In this document: in pieces, positions 10,504 through 21,722 of the stretch | How positions within the stretch are numbered: the first letter of the stretch is position 1 | Layout: each line of letters opens with the position of its first letter | DNA from: Fagopyrum homotropicum | Lineage: Eukaryota; Streptophyta; Magnoliopsida; Caryophyllales; Polygonaceae | Assembly: GCA_033239125.1 (NCBI GenBank) | Contig: BSWB01000001.1 | Span: 57,207,416-57,271,415 of the forward strand | DNA length: 64,000 nt | Reading direction: 5' to 3' | The notes under the pieces: model-generated | Told to the model about the DNA's origin: nothing | Seen by the model: only the letters and a program-made list of their open reading frames with translations | Database searches by the model: none | Position numbers and translations under genes: made by a program

Positions 10504-12057
10504 TCACTGCGGTGCTGGCGGAGGCGGGAATGGAGAGAAGCTAGGATCATAGAACCGCCCAAACTGCTGGCGGTAGACGTCCCTCATCATGTGGTCAAGG
10601 TCGTCTAAGCGTCCGTCTCTAGCATCGGCTCGGATCTCCAATGCTCCTACTCTCTTTGAAAGTCCGGTAGCCCAATCCGGCATCTGCTCATACCATCTCG
10701 GGGCCTGACTATACCATGCTGGAGCGTCGGATGGTGCTGGTGCTGGTGGAGGTGTTGCTGGCTGCTCGGTGGACCAAGGAGGGGGAACGCCATACCATGT
10801 GGGAGGTGTGGTCATCCACGTAGGTCTCTCACTCACGCTAGCGCGGCGAGAAGACGAGCCTGAGGCTCTAGCTGGTCGTGGAGAGCGTCTAGGTACATCT
10901 GGGGCCGCCTCCGGCTGATCCGGAAACGTGCCAAACTCCTGCTCGGCTCCTCCTCCACTCTCAAACTGATCTCCCATATCCTCCTCCTCAACAACCGGTG
11001 GTGGGACATAAGGGGGAGCTGCTATCCTGTTCGCATGCATCGCAGCGAACGTCTCCTTCCAGTTATGGCGTCCAGCCATAATGGAGTACTCCGGTAGCCA
11101 CTCTATACCCCTACCCGTCCTACTCTCCCAAGGCATGCCCGCATAAGGCGGACCTCTATGTGTGGGGAAAATGAGACCCCTAACCATGAAAGCATGTAGC
11201 CCTAAAGGTACGGCCGGTATGCGGGTGCAAGCAGAAAAGTCGACACCAAAACTCCTAGCAATGTGGGTAACTATCCCACCATATCCAATGTTCCCCTTCT
11301 TCTTGTTCTTGAGCTTGCTCATCGTAGCAGCCAAGAGAGTGGCACAATCAGCCCGGCGTCCATAAAGCATGGAGTAAAGCAAGAATAGCTCATCCGTCTT
11401 GATCTTTTGGGGCGTCTCCGTCCTAGGAAAGAGACACTCCGAAAGAACACGGTGAGCTATCTTCAAGGCTAGGTGGTACATCAACCTAGCCTTGGTGTCA
11501 GCGGGCTGCCAGCGGTCCTCGCTAGCGTAAATCATAGCCACCTCCTCCCAAAAGTCCTTGGCATAAACGCCACTCGGAAATCGACCATTAAAGGTCTTAT
11601 GAAACCCAAAAATGGTCCCAAACTCACGGATGCTCAAATGGTAGTCTCTCTCCATAAGACGGAAAGAGACGGTCCTGTCTACGTGGCTGTGCTCAAAGGA
11701 CGTCACAACCTCTCGTGTAATCTCCTCATATGCGTCTTCACGGATAGCCGAGAAGACAACTAGTCTGGCTCTATCCAAGAGCCAAGTAAGGTCATCAACA
11801 ATGTTGAGAGGAACTAGATCCTCCAACAATAAGTATCTAGGGCCAATCACTGCCCTCTCCTTGATCCTCTCGAGTGCATCGAGATGATCGTCATGTATGG
11901 TCGGGACTCTAGGGTGAGGAGGTGAGGATGGAGGTGAAGGTGAAGAGGGTGGTGGTGCCCTAGAGGATGAGGAGGAGGAGGGATTACCCTTCCTCTTCTT
12001 ATTCTGCTCATTCTTCTTCTCTTTTATCCTCCCCGAAACTCTTCTCACAAAATCCAT
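10504..12057 (-). CDS. B1 ORF1: Athila ORF1-like protein, 517 aa, open
   Basis: This frame lies between pol and the 3' LTR. I chose ATG at 12057 because B2 shares that start; an ATG three codons upstream is not conserved. Order: Lys/Arg-rich start (about residues 5-25) that could be a nuclear-localisation signal, Ser/Pro-rich linker (25-50), a globular region (about 55-330) resembling the Athila ORF1 family by its FRLMERDYHLSIREFGTIFGF-like pattern, an acidic stretch, repeated WY/Pro motifs (about 410-460), and a helical C-terminus. I see no signal peptide or membrane-spanning segment, which argues against an envelope role. Function is unknown. It is the only uninterrupted ORF1 in the window, and has its own promoter-like region 430 bp upstream. 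Confidence 0.8.
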   Translation of the reverse strand: MDFVRRVSGRIKEKKNEQNKKRKGNPSSSSSSRAPPPSSPSPPSSPPHPRVPTIHDDHLDALERIKERAVIGPRYLLLEDLVPLNIVDDLTWLLDRARLVVFSAIREDAYEEITREVVTSFEHSHVDRTVSFRLMERDYHLSIREFGTIFGFHKTFNGRFPSGVYAKDFWEEVAMIYASEDRWQPADTKARLMYHLALKIAHRVLSECLFPRTETPQKIKTDELFLLYSMLYGRRADCATLLAATMSKLKNKKKGNIGYGGIVTHIARSFGVDFSACTRIPAVPLGLHAFMVRGLIFPTHRGPPYAGMPWESRTGRGIEWLPEYSIMAGRHNWKETFAAMHANRIAAPPYVPPPVVEEEDMGDQFESGGGAEQEFGTFPDQPEAAPDVPRRSPRPARASGSSSRRASVSERPTWMTTPPTWYGVPPPWSTEQPATPPPAPAPSDAPAWYSQAPRWYEQMPDWATGLSKRVGALEIRADARDGRLDDLDHMMRDVYRQQFGRFYDPSFSPFPPPPAPQ

Positions 12058-12885
12058 TCTGCTCAAAATTACGGTCTGTTCTTCAGAAAACCACGGCCGT
12101 AATTTCCCTAGAGACCGTGATTCGTCTCAGAAGTTCACGAATCTCAACAAATCAGCAATCAATCTCCACAACAGGTAGTCCTAGTCTAATTCCCTCCAAT
12201 CTCAATCAGTTCTTCCTAAAAATCTCTAACAAAAACAACCAAATCGGCAAGAATCAAGAAGAGAGAAGAAAACCTCTTTTTCGGATTGAAAAATCCGAAA
12301 TGCGCGTTCGTTGGTGAATTTCCGCTCGATTCGTCGCTTGGATCTTGTTTGTGGTTGAATTTGCTTCAGTTTAGGAAGAAGAATCGTTGAAAACGATTAG
12401 GAAATGAAGATTTGAGAGAGGGTCGTGGATTTTCAGCAATTAGGTCGTGGAAAGAGGGGTTTTTGGGATGAATTTGTGAAGAATGTGGCTTATATAGTCG
12501 CAGGCAAAATTTTGAAAATCACGGTCTGTCGGGGTATTCCACGGCCGTGGAAGTGTACGGAACCGTGGTTTTTGTGATTTTTCAAAGGCTTTTGGAAATT
12601 ACGGGTACTGTAGCTGTCACGACCGTGGTTTAGGCCGTGGAACTCTCTGTAAAGCTCCAAAGTCCAAATTTCGTCACTTTTCTTCAACATCATCCTCCTC
12701 TTTTCCTTTTCCATTGTTCCTACATCCAAAAACACGAACATACCGGAAGAAATCGAGGCAAAAACAAAGCAAAAACGTCTATACTAAGCTAATCTATGAA
12801 TCGAAAGCAAAAACAAAAATGCAATACCTTGGGTTGCCTCCCAAGAAGCGCTTTGTTTAAGGTCCGTAGCTAGACCATCTCGCAC
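12058..12885 (-). other. B1 spacer between pol and ORF1
   Basis: No gene is seen. It holds an internal promoter-like block (12491-12645) and a further palindrome cluster directly before ORF1 (12067-12130), containing CCACGGCCGTAATTT and ACCGTGATT pieces. Confidence 0.7.
12491..12645 (-). promoter_or_regulatory. Putative internal promoter of B1 ORF1
   Basis: On the minus strand a palindrome cluster (12645-12521, including TTCCACGGCCGTGGAA at 12538-12553) is followed by CTATATAAGCC (TATATA at 12491-12496). The TATA-like box lies 434 bp before the ORF1 ATG. A1 and B2 keep almost the same spacing (about 439 and 432 bp). The order, cluster then TATA, copies that of the LTR promoter. Promoter function is inference. 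Confidence 0.55.
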
Positions 12886-15800
12886 TTATTCGAGTGCGGT
12901 AGGCGCGAACTCCTCAGCTTGGAGTTCCGGCGTATACTTCTTGAGTCGTTGGCCGTTCACCTTAAAAGTTCCGCTCGCTTCACCCCATACTTCAACTGCA
13001 CCATGGGGAAAATACGCTTAATTAGAAAAGGTCTGGTCCAACGAGATTTAAGCTTACCTGGAAAGAGACGAAGCCTTGAATTGAAGAGGAGAACTTGATC
13101 TCCTTCTTTGAAGTCCTTTGGAATGATATGCTTATCATGCCAACGCTTTGCTCTCTCCTTATAGATCTTAGCGTTTTCATAAGCGTTTAAGCGGAGTTCA
13201 TCCAGCTCATTGATGTCTAGGAGACGCTTCTCTCCCGCTTCTTTCATGCTGAAGTTCAACCACTTGATAGCCCAAAACGCTTTGTGCTCCAATTCTACCG
13301 GCAAGTGACAAGACTTCCCATACACAAGGTTGTATGGTGTGGTTCCTATGGGAGTCTTGTATGCAGTCCGGTATGCCCACAATGCATCGTCAAGCTTCAA
13401 AGACCAATCCTTCCTCGTCCTTGAAACCGTCTTCACTAGAATTCCTTTGATCTCCCTATTTGAGATCTCAACTTGTCCACTTGTTTGTGGATGGTAAGGG
13501 GTAGCGAATTTGTGAGTAACCCCATACTTAGCTAGAAGAGCTTCAAAGCGACGGGCTATGAAGTGAGAACCTCCATCACCAATGATCGTCCTTGGCGTCC
13601 CAAATCGCGGGAAGATGGTCTTGTTGAAGAACTTAACCACCACCATGGCATCATTGGTGGGAGAGGCAATTGCTTCCACCCATCTACAAACGTAATCCAT
13701 CGCCAATAGTATGTATTGGTTTCCACAAGAGGATGGGAATGGTCCCATGAAATCGACTCCCCAAACGTCGAAAATCTCCACCTCTTGGATGTTGTTGAGG
13801 GGCATCTCATTACTCCTAGAGATATTGCCTGTTCTTTGACAAGCATCGCAGCAAGAAACAAAGGATTGCACATCTCTAAACAAAGTAGGCCAAAAGAATC
13901 CAAATTGCAATACCTTTGTGCTAGTTTTGTTTGAACTAGCGTGTCCTCCACAAGGTAGTGAATGACAATGGCGGATGACACTTTGCATCTCATCTTCCGG
14001 CACACATCGCCGAATGATGCCATCCGGACCTCTCTTGAAGAGGAGAGGCTCGTTCCAATAGTATTCCCGGACGTCCTTAAAGAACTTCTTCCTTTGTGCG
14101 TAGGATAGTCCGGGCGGTATCCCCTGACAAACCAAATAGTTAACTAAATCGGCAAACCATGGCTCGTTACCTTTGGAGATCACATTGATGCACTCCTCAA
14201 TAAGGTGTAAGTGTTCGTCCGGGAAGGAGTCGTCGATGGGCAAATGGTCGTCTTCTAGATGTGTTAGGCGACTCAAATGATCCGCAACAGAATTTTCTGA
14301 ACCTTTCTTGTCGCGAATCTCAAGATCGAATTCTTGTAGGAGAAGAATCCATCTAATTAGCCTTGGCTTCGCATCTTTCTTCGCAAGGAGGTACCGGATC
14401 GCAGCATGATCCGTGTAGACAATCACCTTTGCACCTACAAGATAAGAGCGAAACTTGTCAATAGCATAGACAATGGCTAGAAATTCTTTTTCAGTAGTGG
14501 CGTAGTTGAGCTGCGCTTCATCTAGCGTCGCACATAATCTCAAAGAGAAGAGTCCAATCCGGGGGTTGGATAATAGGTGCTGAAATTAGAGCTTGCCGAA
14601 TGGTGTTAAACGCATCCAAACGTTCCTGCGAAAACTCAAAAACCGCATCCTTCATCAATAGATTAGTGAGAGGTTTTGATATCTTAGAAAAGTCTTTAAT
14701 GAAACGTCTATAAAATCCAGCATGTCCTAGGAAACTTCTTATCCCTTTCACCGAAATTGGGGGAGGAAGCTTCTCTATGGTCTCTATCTTACCCTTGTCT
14801 ACCTCTATCCCTCTACTAGAGACTAAGTGACCTAATACAATTCCTTCCTTAACCATAAATTGACATTTCTCCCAATTAAGAACTAGGTTAGTGTCTTCAC
14901 ACCTTTGCAAAACAAGAGAGAGGTTAGAAAGGCAATCGTTAAAAGAGGAACCGTATACGGAGAAGTCGTCCATGAAGACTTCCATGATTTCCTCTACGTA
15001 CTCGGAGAAGATGGCCATCATGCACTGTTGGAAGGTGACTGGGGCGTTGCAAAGCCCGAACGGCATTCTCCTATAAGCAAACGTACCCCATGGGCACGTG
15101 AATGTGGTCTTCTCTTGATCATCCAGGTGTATCGGAATCTGAAAGAAACCACTATAACCGTCAAGGTAGCAAAAATGTGAATGTTGTGCTAACCTTTCAA
15201 GCATTTGATCAATGAATGGCAATGGAAAATGATCCTTCCGCGTTGCATTGTTGAGCTTGCGGTAGTCTATGCACATCCGCCATCCAGTCACGGTTCGGGT
15301 AGGAATGAGCTCGTTGTTTTTGTTGGTGATGACCGTCATTCCTCCCTTTTTCGGAACTACTTGAACCGGACTCACCCACTTACTATCGGAGATAGGGTAG
15401 ATGATACCTGCATCAAGAAGCTTAAGAATTTCCTTCTTGACAACCTCTTTCATGGTCGGATTCAACCGCCTTTGAGGTTGTCTTGAAGTTCTAAAATCTT
15501 CCTCCATTAGTATCTTATGCATGCATAGGGAGGGTTTAATTCCTACTAAGTCCTCAGTAGTATAGCCTATAGCTTTCCTATGTTTCCTAAGGACAATCAT
15601 GAGCTGATTATGTTCATCCATGCTTAAATCGGAACTAACAATAACTGGAAAGGTAGAATTAGATCCTAGAAAAGCGTACCTTAGATGAGTAGGAAGTGGT
15701 TTGAGTTCCATTGCTTTCGGAGCTTCCAATGATCCTTGAGAAGCATCCGAGGTCTCCTTAGAAGTTTCTAAGGGTGATGAGTGTGTGGGAGAAGAATCAG

Positions 15801-18717
15801 AAGAAGTTGAAGAAGTGTCTCGACCACTTTCTTCCACGGCCAAAATTACGGGTGGATCTTGTCCTCCACGGCCGTGGTTTAGGGCGTGGAAGGGAAATAC
15901 GGTTGTCACATCTTCTCCACGACCGTATAACTCCCTGGAGTGAGGAACGAATTTGGTTGTGAAATCCACGGGCGTGGAATATAGGGTATGACCGTGGATT
16001 CTCACGTTTTCTGCTTCGTCGTGGAGTTTTTCGAACTCCACTTCACCTATCTCTTCTTGTGCTTCTAAGGCTTCAATTGCCTCATTGCACTCTTCTTCTT
16101 CTCCTACATTGGTTAGACTCATAGCGATAACCTTTTGTAAAGGATCGTTAAAGAGAATCGCACTTACCTCTTCCCTAGACAAACCTTCTTCGTCTTGGAT
16201 ATTGAAAATATCCTCGTCAAAGAGTGGCTCCTTCAATAGAGTGGAAAGAACGAACTCTACTTTCTCCTCTCCTATATCGAAAGCGAGTCTACCATTCTTG
16301 CAATCGACTATGCAGCCGGAAGTTGCAAGAAATGGTGTTCCGAGTATGATCGGGACCGGACTATCTGCAGGAATGTCAAGCACGACAAAATCAATGGGAA
16401 CAAAGAATTTACCTAGCTTGACCGGGACGTCTTCTACAATACCGACGGGGCGAGTGATGGATCGATCCGCCATGTACAACGTCATCTTCACCGGTTTAGG
16501 GTCGCCTAAACCGATCTTCCTGCACAATGCAAGTGGTACAATGCTCACACTTGCTCCTATATCACATAACGCATCGTATGTGACATCTCCCACTCCAATG
16601 GGAATGCAAAATGACCCAGGATCCTTTAGCTTTGGGGGCATTTTCTCCTTCATGGTTTTGATGAGATCCGAAGAATCCGAACTCATCTTAACCTCTCCGA
16701 AGTCTTCTAGCTTCCTCTTGTTAGAGAGGAGCTCCTTCAAGAACTTGCCATAAGCCGGCATACCTACAATAGCATCAATAAATGGTATATTAATATGCAG
16801 CTTGCTCATGAGTTCTATGAACTTACCAAATTGTTTATCTAGGCGCGCTCTCGCTCTAGATTGAGGGAATGGTAGGGGAGGTTTATAAGCTGGAGGAGGA
16901 ACGTAGACACATTCCTTCTCCTTCCCCTTCTCTTTCTCTTTGTCCTTTTCTACGGAGACTTCAACAAACTTTGGCTGCGGATCGGTGGTAGTCACTCCGC
17001 TCCTAGTTGTGATTGCCATAACCCTTCCTTTAGGGTTGTCCTCCGTCTTTCCTGGAAGCTTCCCTTGATTCCTAGGAACTTCCTCCGCATGGTTGAACAT
17101 TTCGTTTTCCAAAACTTTTTGAGCTTTGTCAACCTTGGAAATTTGATCATCAACCTTATTGAAGCGGTTCTCCAACCCTTGAAGCTTTCCCAAAATCGTT
17201 TCCAACATGGGATTGGGCTTCTCCTTCCCCGAAGTGTTTCCTCCATTAGATGATTGCCCCTGGCTTTTCAAAGGAGTAGAGGAAGAGGAAGATGGAGTTA
17301 GTGAATTTGAGTTGGAAGGATAAGAGTTACCGGAATTTTGTTGATTGGAGTGCCAATTGTTGTTGTTTGAACCCCTATTGTTGTTCCAATTATTGTTCCG
17401 GTTGTTGTTGTTTCCATTCCAATTGTTATTCCGGTTGTTGTTCCGGTTATTGTTATCGCCGCCATTGTTGTTGCCCATATAACCAACATCCTTCCCCTTT
17501 TGCTTTGGGAAGTTGGTCTTGATAGCCTCCTTCAACTCTTTGATCTCATTGTTGAGGGAGAAAATCTGATTTTGAGCTTCATGTGTGAGCTTTGCTCCTT
17601 GTTCCACACGATTTCCCTCCACTTTTCGGTGGGAATACTTCTCTATGACTCTTGCTTTCTTTTCAATGAAGTCCCAAGCGTCATCTTCTCTCATGTCCAT
17701 GAATGTTCCACATGAGAGGGATTGGAGGTTGAATTGCGTTCTCGTATCTAACCCCTTGTAGTAAATCTCCAGCAAGGCAAGTTTGGATATGCCATGATGA
17801 GGGCAATCCAAGAGTAAATCCTGAAACCTTTCCCATGATTGAAACAAACTTTCGTTAGATCTCATGGAAAAAGCATTAATCTTACCTCTAAGTTCCGCCG
17901 TTTTGGATGGCTGAAAGAATTTGGTGAGGAACTCCGCGGAAAGGTCTTCCCACGTGTCTAGTCTCCCACTAGGAAGAGCTTGATACCAAGATAACGCTTT
18001 CCCCTTCAAGGAGAAGAAGAAAGGCTTGAGCTTATAGCTGTTGGTAGTAGCGCTCTTTGGTCACATTGTCTCCATCATACACTCAAAGTTCTGCAAGTGT
18101 TGGTGTGGAGATTCAGCGCTTGTCCCGCCAAATTGGTTTTGGCGAACAAGAGTAATGACTTGAGGGTTGAAGCTAAACCCTTGCACATCATCAGCATCAA
18201 AGTTCACGCCCAAACGGCGTGGTTGTTGTGTTGGATCCATCCGCTGGCCAAGAGTTCTTGGCTCTTCATCTACACGTTCGATCCTCGCATTCCTAGGTGG
18301 AACACGACGATTGGTAGCTCCCCGTGGATGGAAAGGATTCACATTGATCGTGGGATCAATCTCCTCTAACGGTGGCATGGAAGAATCACTATTATCAGCG
18401 GATGAGTGACTTTTTCTTCTAGACCTTGATGCTTTCCTTGAGGATTTCTTGCTTCCCTTATTCTTAAGGTCGCTCATCTCTATCCTCATCTGGAAGATCA
18501 TGTCTTGTAGATTGTTAACTTGAGATTGATGACGATCCATCTCATCCTGGCGGAGGGTCTCATTCCATTGGAGTTGAGCTTCCTTCTCCGCCAACTCCGC
18601 TTGAAGATCACGTTCGTGTCCTTCAGCCATCTTCTTTTCCTTGCGCTTTTGCCTTAAAGTTTTCTCTAGCTCTTGATCAAGAGGCAAGAGATCTTCGGTG
18701 TTCCTAGACCTGTGCAT
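12886..18717 (-). pseudogene. B1 gag-pol, broken
   Basis: The gene starts at 18717 and its stop is 12888-12886. Order on the minus strand: coiled-coil N-terminus, gag domain (to about 17600), Asn-rich tract (about 17480-17330), protease with DIGASVS near 16560, acidic spacer carrying the family palindrome (16010-15830), reverse transcriptase with FMDD at 14976-14965, RNase H, and integrase with Cys/His region, DDE core and a GPY/F-like end. Breaks: TGA at 18063-18061 inside gag; a loss of 80 bp near 14528 relative to B2, at a CTAGC(G/A)TC microhomology, which shifts the RNase H frame; and one base lost near 13003, which shifts the integrase C-terminus. The frame 18009-14518 alone is 1,163 codons. 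Confidence 0.9.
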
Positions 18718-18794
18718 GCACTCAAAGTAATATCAAATAACGAGAGCAAGCTCCCAAGCTTGACAACCGGCTACCGAATTCGGCCGAAACCAAA

Positions 18795-18812
18795 TCCCCG
18801 GCAACGGCGCCA
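18795..18812 (-). other. B1 primer-binding site (tRNA-Asp type)
   Basis: The plus strand reads TCCCCGGCAACGGCGCCA, the sense of the tRNA-Asp 3' end. On the minus strand it is the primer site, six bases inside the 5' LTR. Confidence 0.88.
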
Positions 18813-19410
18813 AAAACTTGTTCGCCCCTAGAGGTGTGTGCAAATAAGTTTTAAATTTATAAAACTAGAATCAAGCAAGCGAACCCTCAGTGTACGGATC
18901 GACGTAGTTAAGCAAGAATTCCAGAGTATTGAACACAGGGATTTGGGTGGGAACAAATTCAATTGCAGATTATCAAGCGAGTAAATATAAGAGTTTTGCA
19001 AATATTGAGAAAACAACAATCCTAAAGATCCAAGTATCAAGCTGTGGCAATCGATTCAAGATATACTAATGATATAAAGACAGAGTTGAGATATGCAAAG
19101 GTATGCTAATGTAAGGTAATCGTACGGTGAAGTTCCAAAAACCTTATATGACTCACCTATAAGACACTCCCTATACAGGTTGTTGAGGCTTCAATATAGA
19201 AAGGTTCTAAAGGCAAGGATTAATGTCAAATACCCAAACTTGTAATCCAAGGATCAAGACTAACTTAGCCGATTATGGTTATGACACTCACAATTGAGGT
19301 AGAGGTTTTTGAGGCTTCACTACCACCTAGAAAAGGCAAGCCTAAACTAAGTTAAAGCAAATCTTTAACTTTGGATTAAAGTAAAAGCAGGTTCGTAAAC
19401 TTAAGGGAAA

Positions 19411-19470
19411 TTACGGGTAGATCTTGAGACTCCACGGCCGTGGAACTCAAGAACAAACCGTAATTTAGGG
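19411..19470 (-). promoter_or_regulatory. B1 LTR second palindrome cluster
   Basis: CCACGGCCGTGG sits between two outward pieces (ATTACGGG and CCGTAATTT), about 570 bp downstream of the TATA box and so probably in the transcribed leader. The same block recurs in the left LTR and in B3 at 63664-63718. Confidence 0.5.
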
Positions 19471-20035
19471 TTCGTCGACGATTCTCTCTAACTCTCAGGG
19501 TCTAATCTGTTTACGATCGATCTATCATCATCTAAGCCACAACTATCAACCCTTCACCTTAGAATTGTTAAGGGTTTTTAGCCAATAACAGTCATGTTGA
19601 TATCAAATTCAAGAATTAAAAGATAGAAAGATGAAAACTTCCGAAAACTTTCAATAATCTTCAAACCAATCTCAAAGTCACAACCAAGAAAGAACGTTGT
19701 CAATAGATTCAGAATAAATCAAACAATCACAATCTTAGGAAAGAAGGGAGAACGGGATGTCGATCCGTCTTCCAAATCAAACCTAAACAAGAAGAGAAAT
19801 CTTCTTGGAACAATCTTCCAAAAGCTCCGATCTTCCGCCAATCCGGAGATTTCAACAGCAATCTCCACCAAAAGTGCGAGATTAGGGCAATTCTCAAACG
19901 CGAACTTCGATCTCCAACGAGATGTCAATGCTTCCAAGCGGGGGCTAATGCGTCGATAAAATTCTCTAAGCGGAGATGAAGCGTGGATTGCCAAAAATCC
20001 CTAAGCAAAGATGACGGAATCTTGCTTTGTCCGTC

Positions 20036-20296
20036 TTTTTATAGGGCAAGATAAAATATCGGCCCAACCCAATCTTCAAAAGATCGTGGCTTCAAAGTGT
20101 GGCGAAAAAGATCGCCAAGATCACGGTCGTGGAAGGTTCCACGACCGTAATTTAGAGCGTGGAAAGTGTCACGGTTTGGACCATGGATTCCACGACCGTA
20201 ATAGTTACTGGAATGCATCACGCCTCTCTTTGCAGGGTTCCACGGCCGTGGAAGTAAACGTGGTTTGTAATACGGCCGTATTTTAGAGCGTGGTTT
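20036..20296 (-). promoter_or_regulatory. B1 LTR promoter: palindrome cluster and TATA box
   Basis: TATAAAAA lies at 20043-20036 on the minus strand. Upstream, 20296-20121 holds CACGGCCGTG (20241-20250) and several CACGACCGTAATTTAGAGCGTGG-like half-sites. The cluster edge is about 80 bp from the TATA box. Confidence 0.65.
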
Positions 20297-20588
20297 AGGG
20301 CAAGAACGTGATTCTTCCCTAGCCTCGTGTATTCCTCAAGTTGAACTCCAATTTGCTCCTTATAATGCCCTTAATCCATGGACATACTTGATCAACTCTT
20401 CTTTGCTCGATTTCGTTCGGAAATGACTCTCAATTACCTATAATCAACACAAAGCTAGTGTAGACATCCATATCGACAATATAGGCAAACTAGCTCACAA
20501 ATGCAACATTGCTAAATCAAAGACTATCAATATGAATCAAATACACTTAGAAAACGTGCCTAAAATATCACAATATTTCATGCTAACA

Positions 20589-20593
20589 AGCTT
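20589..20593 (+). repeat. Target-site duplication AGCTT, right copy
   Basis: It matches 7373-7377. The A1 integrase frame resumes directly after it. Confidence 0.95.
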
Positions 20594-20902
20594 CATTTGA
20601 AAGCTTATGAGAATGCCAAAATCTATAAAGAAAGGACGAAGAGATGGCATGACAAGCGTATCATCCCAAAGGAGCTTAACGAAGGAGACCTAGATCTACT
20701 CTTCAACTCCCGCCTCCGCCTTTTTCCAGGTAAGTTAAAATCAAGATGGACCGGACCTTATGTTGTGAAACATGTTTTTCCTCATGGTGCAGTTGAGATA
20801 TGGGGCGAAACTAGCGGAAGCTTCAAGGTCAATGGTCATAGACTTAAGAAGTACCAACCGGAAACTCCGGTTGAGGAGGTCGCACCGATATACCTCGTTT
20901 GA
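20594..20902 (+). pseudogene. A1 integrase C-terminus (pol resumes after B1)
   Basis: The frame continues the integrase cut at 7377, with an AYENAKIYKERTKRWHDKR segment followed by LLFNSRLRLFPGKLKSRWTG, the GPY/F-type tail of Ty3/gypsy integrases, and stops at 20902. There is no chromodomain. It aligns with D1 at 44250-44550. The end is followed by about 0.8 kb of spacer before ORF1. Confidence 0.88.
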
Positions 20903-21722
20903 GACGCATCATGGTCCAGCTAGCGACCTTAAATCAAGCGCTTATTGTGAGGCAACCCAAGGTATTGCTTTCTTTTCCCTTTTTCTAGTTTAGCTTAGAT
21001 AGTTTGCTTTTGCTTTGTTTTGTTTGTTTTTAGCGTCCTAGACAGATAACAGGTTACAGCTAAGGAAGGAGAACCAATCAGGAGCATAACTGGAAGAGCA
21101 GAAGTTCGAGAATTCGAGAAGATAAAGTTTGACTGAGACACCTCGGTCCAGTCGAGACCACCTCGACCGAGTTGATTCTTGCGCAACCGAGGCAACTAAG
21201 GTTTCTGCAGAACCACCTCGGTCCGTACCACCTCGGTCCAGTCGAGACCATCTCGACCGAGGTGAAAGCAGTTCCAGAAACAGTATAAAAGAGGGAAAAT
21301 TTTCTTTTTTCACTTTTTACCTATTTCGACTCGAGCGCGGCGCTCTCCCACCTCGCTTCTTCGATTCTTGCTCGTTTTCGAAGATTTCCGCTTTCAAACT
21401 GCAATTAAGGCATAGAGGATCCCATTGCAAGTACAGATTTGCGAAGAAATCGAACGATTCGGCGGAAACGAGGTAAAAACGAAACCGAACCCTAACTCGT
21501 TTATTCGCTTCGATTTGGGCTTTGGTTGCCCTTGCATCTGCTGAGGAAAGGCTTAAGTACCCCATAGGAAGCATTTGTAGTGATTTTTGGGGGAAAAGAA
21601 CTAAAATTTTTGAGGAAATTAGATCCAGTTCGCCGCCTCGGTCCAGTCGAGTTGTGCCTCGGCCGAGGTGATTCTTGAGAGTTGTCAGTAACCGAGGTGA
21701 TCTGACAGTAACTGAATTGAAA
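20903..21722 (+). other. A1 spacer between pol and ORF1
   Basis: No gene is seen. It holds dense A-family palindromes (21141-21261 and 21637-21705) and a TATA box. An open frame at 21129-21476 spans the motifs and has no recognisable content. Confidence 0.7.
21141..21290 (+). promoter_or_regulatory. Putative internal promoter of A1 ORF1
   Basis: A cluster of CCTCGGTCCAGTCGAG and CTCGACCGAG motifs (21141-21261) is followed 22 bp later by TATAAAA at 21284-21290. The TATA box is 439 bp before the ORF1 ATG at 21723. This parallels B1 and B2 although the motifs differ. Confidence 0.55.

Larger units (their letters stand above)
7378..20588 (-). mobile_element. B1: Athila-like element inserted in A1 integrase
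   Basis: It is 13,211 bp, bounded by TGTTCG...CTAACA and the AGCTT duplication. In its own (minus) orientation it runs 5' LTR (18819-20588), primer site (18795-18812), gag-pol (18717-12886), internal promoter, ORF1 (12057-10504), polypurine tract (just right of 9148), 3' LTR (7378-9148). The two LTRs differ by about 19 substitutions and one indel in 1.77 kb by my count (about 1%), so insertion is relatively young. Confidence 0.95.
18819..20588 (-). repeat. B1 5' LTR, 1,770 bp
   Basis: It runs from TGTTCGCCCC to ATGCTAACA next to the right AGCTT copy. It is near-identical to 7378-9148. Confidence 0.94.

Noticed and set aside
16085..16753. 222-codon plus-strand open frame, with a similar one at 36400-36843
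   Set aside because: Both are antisense to the protease region of B1 and B2 and mirror its conservation.
18795..18812. tRNA-Asp-like sequence
   Set aside because: Only the 18-base acceptor end is present next to an LTR, so it is a primer-binding site and not a tRNA gene.
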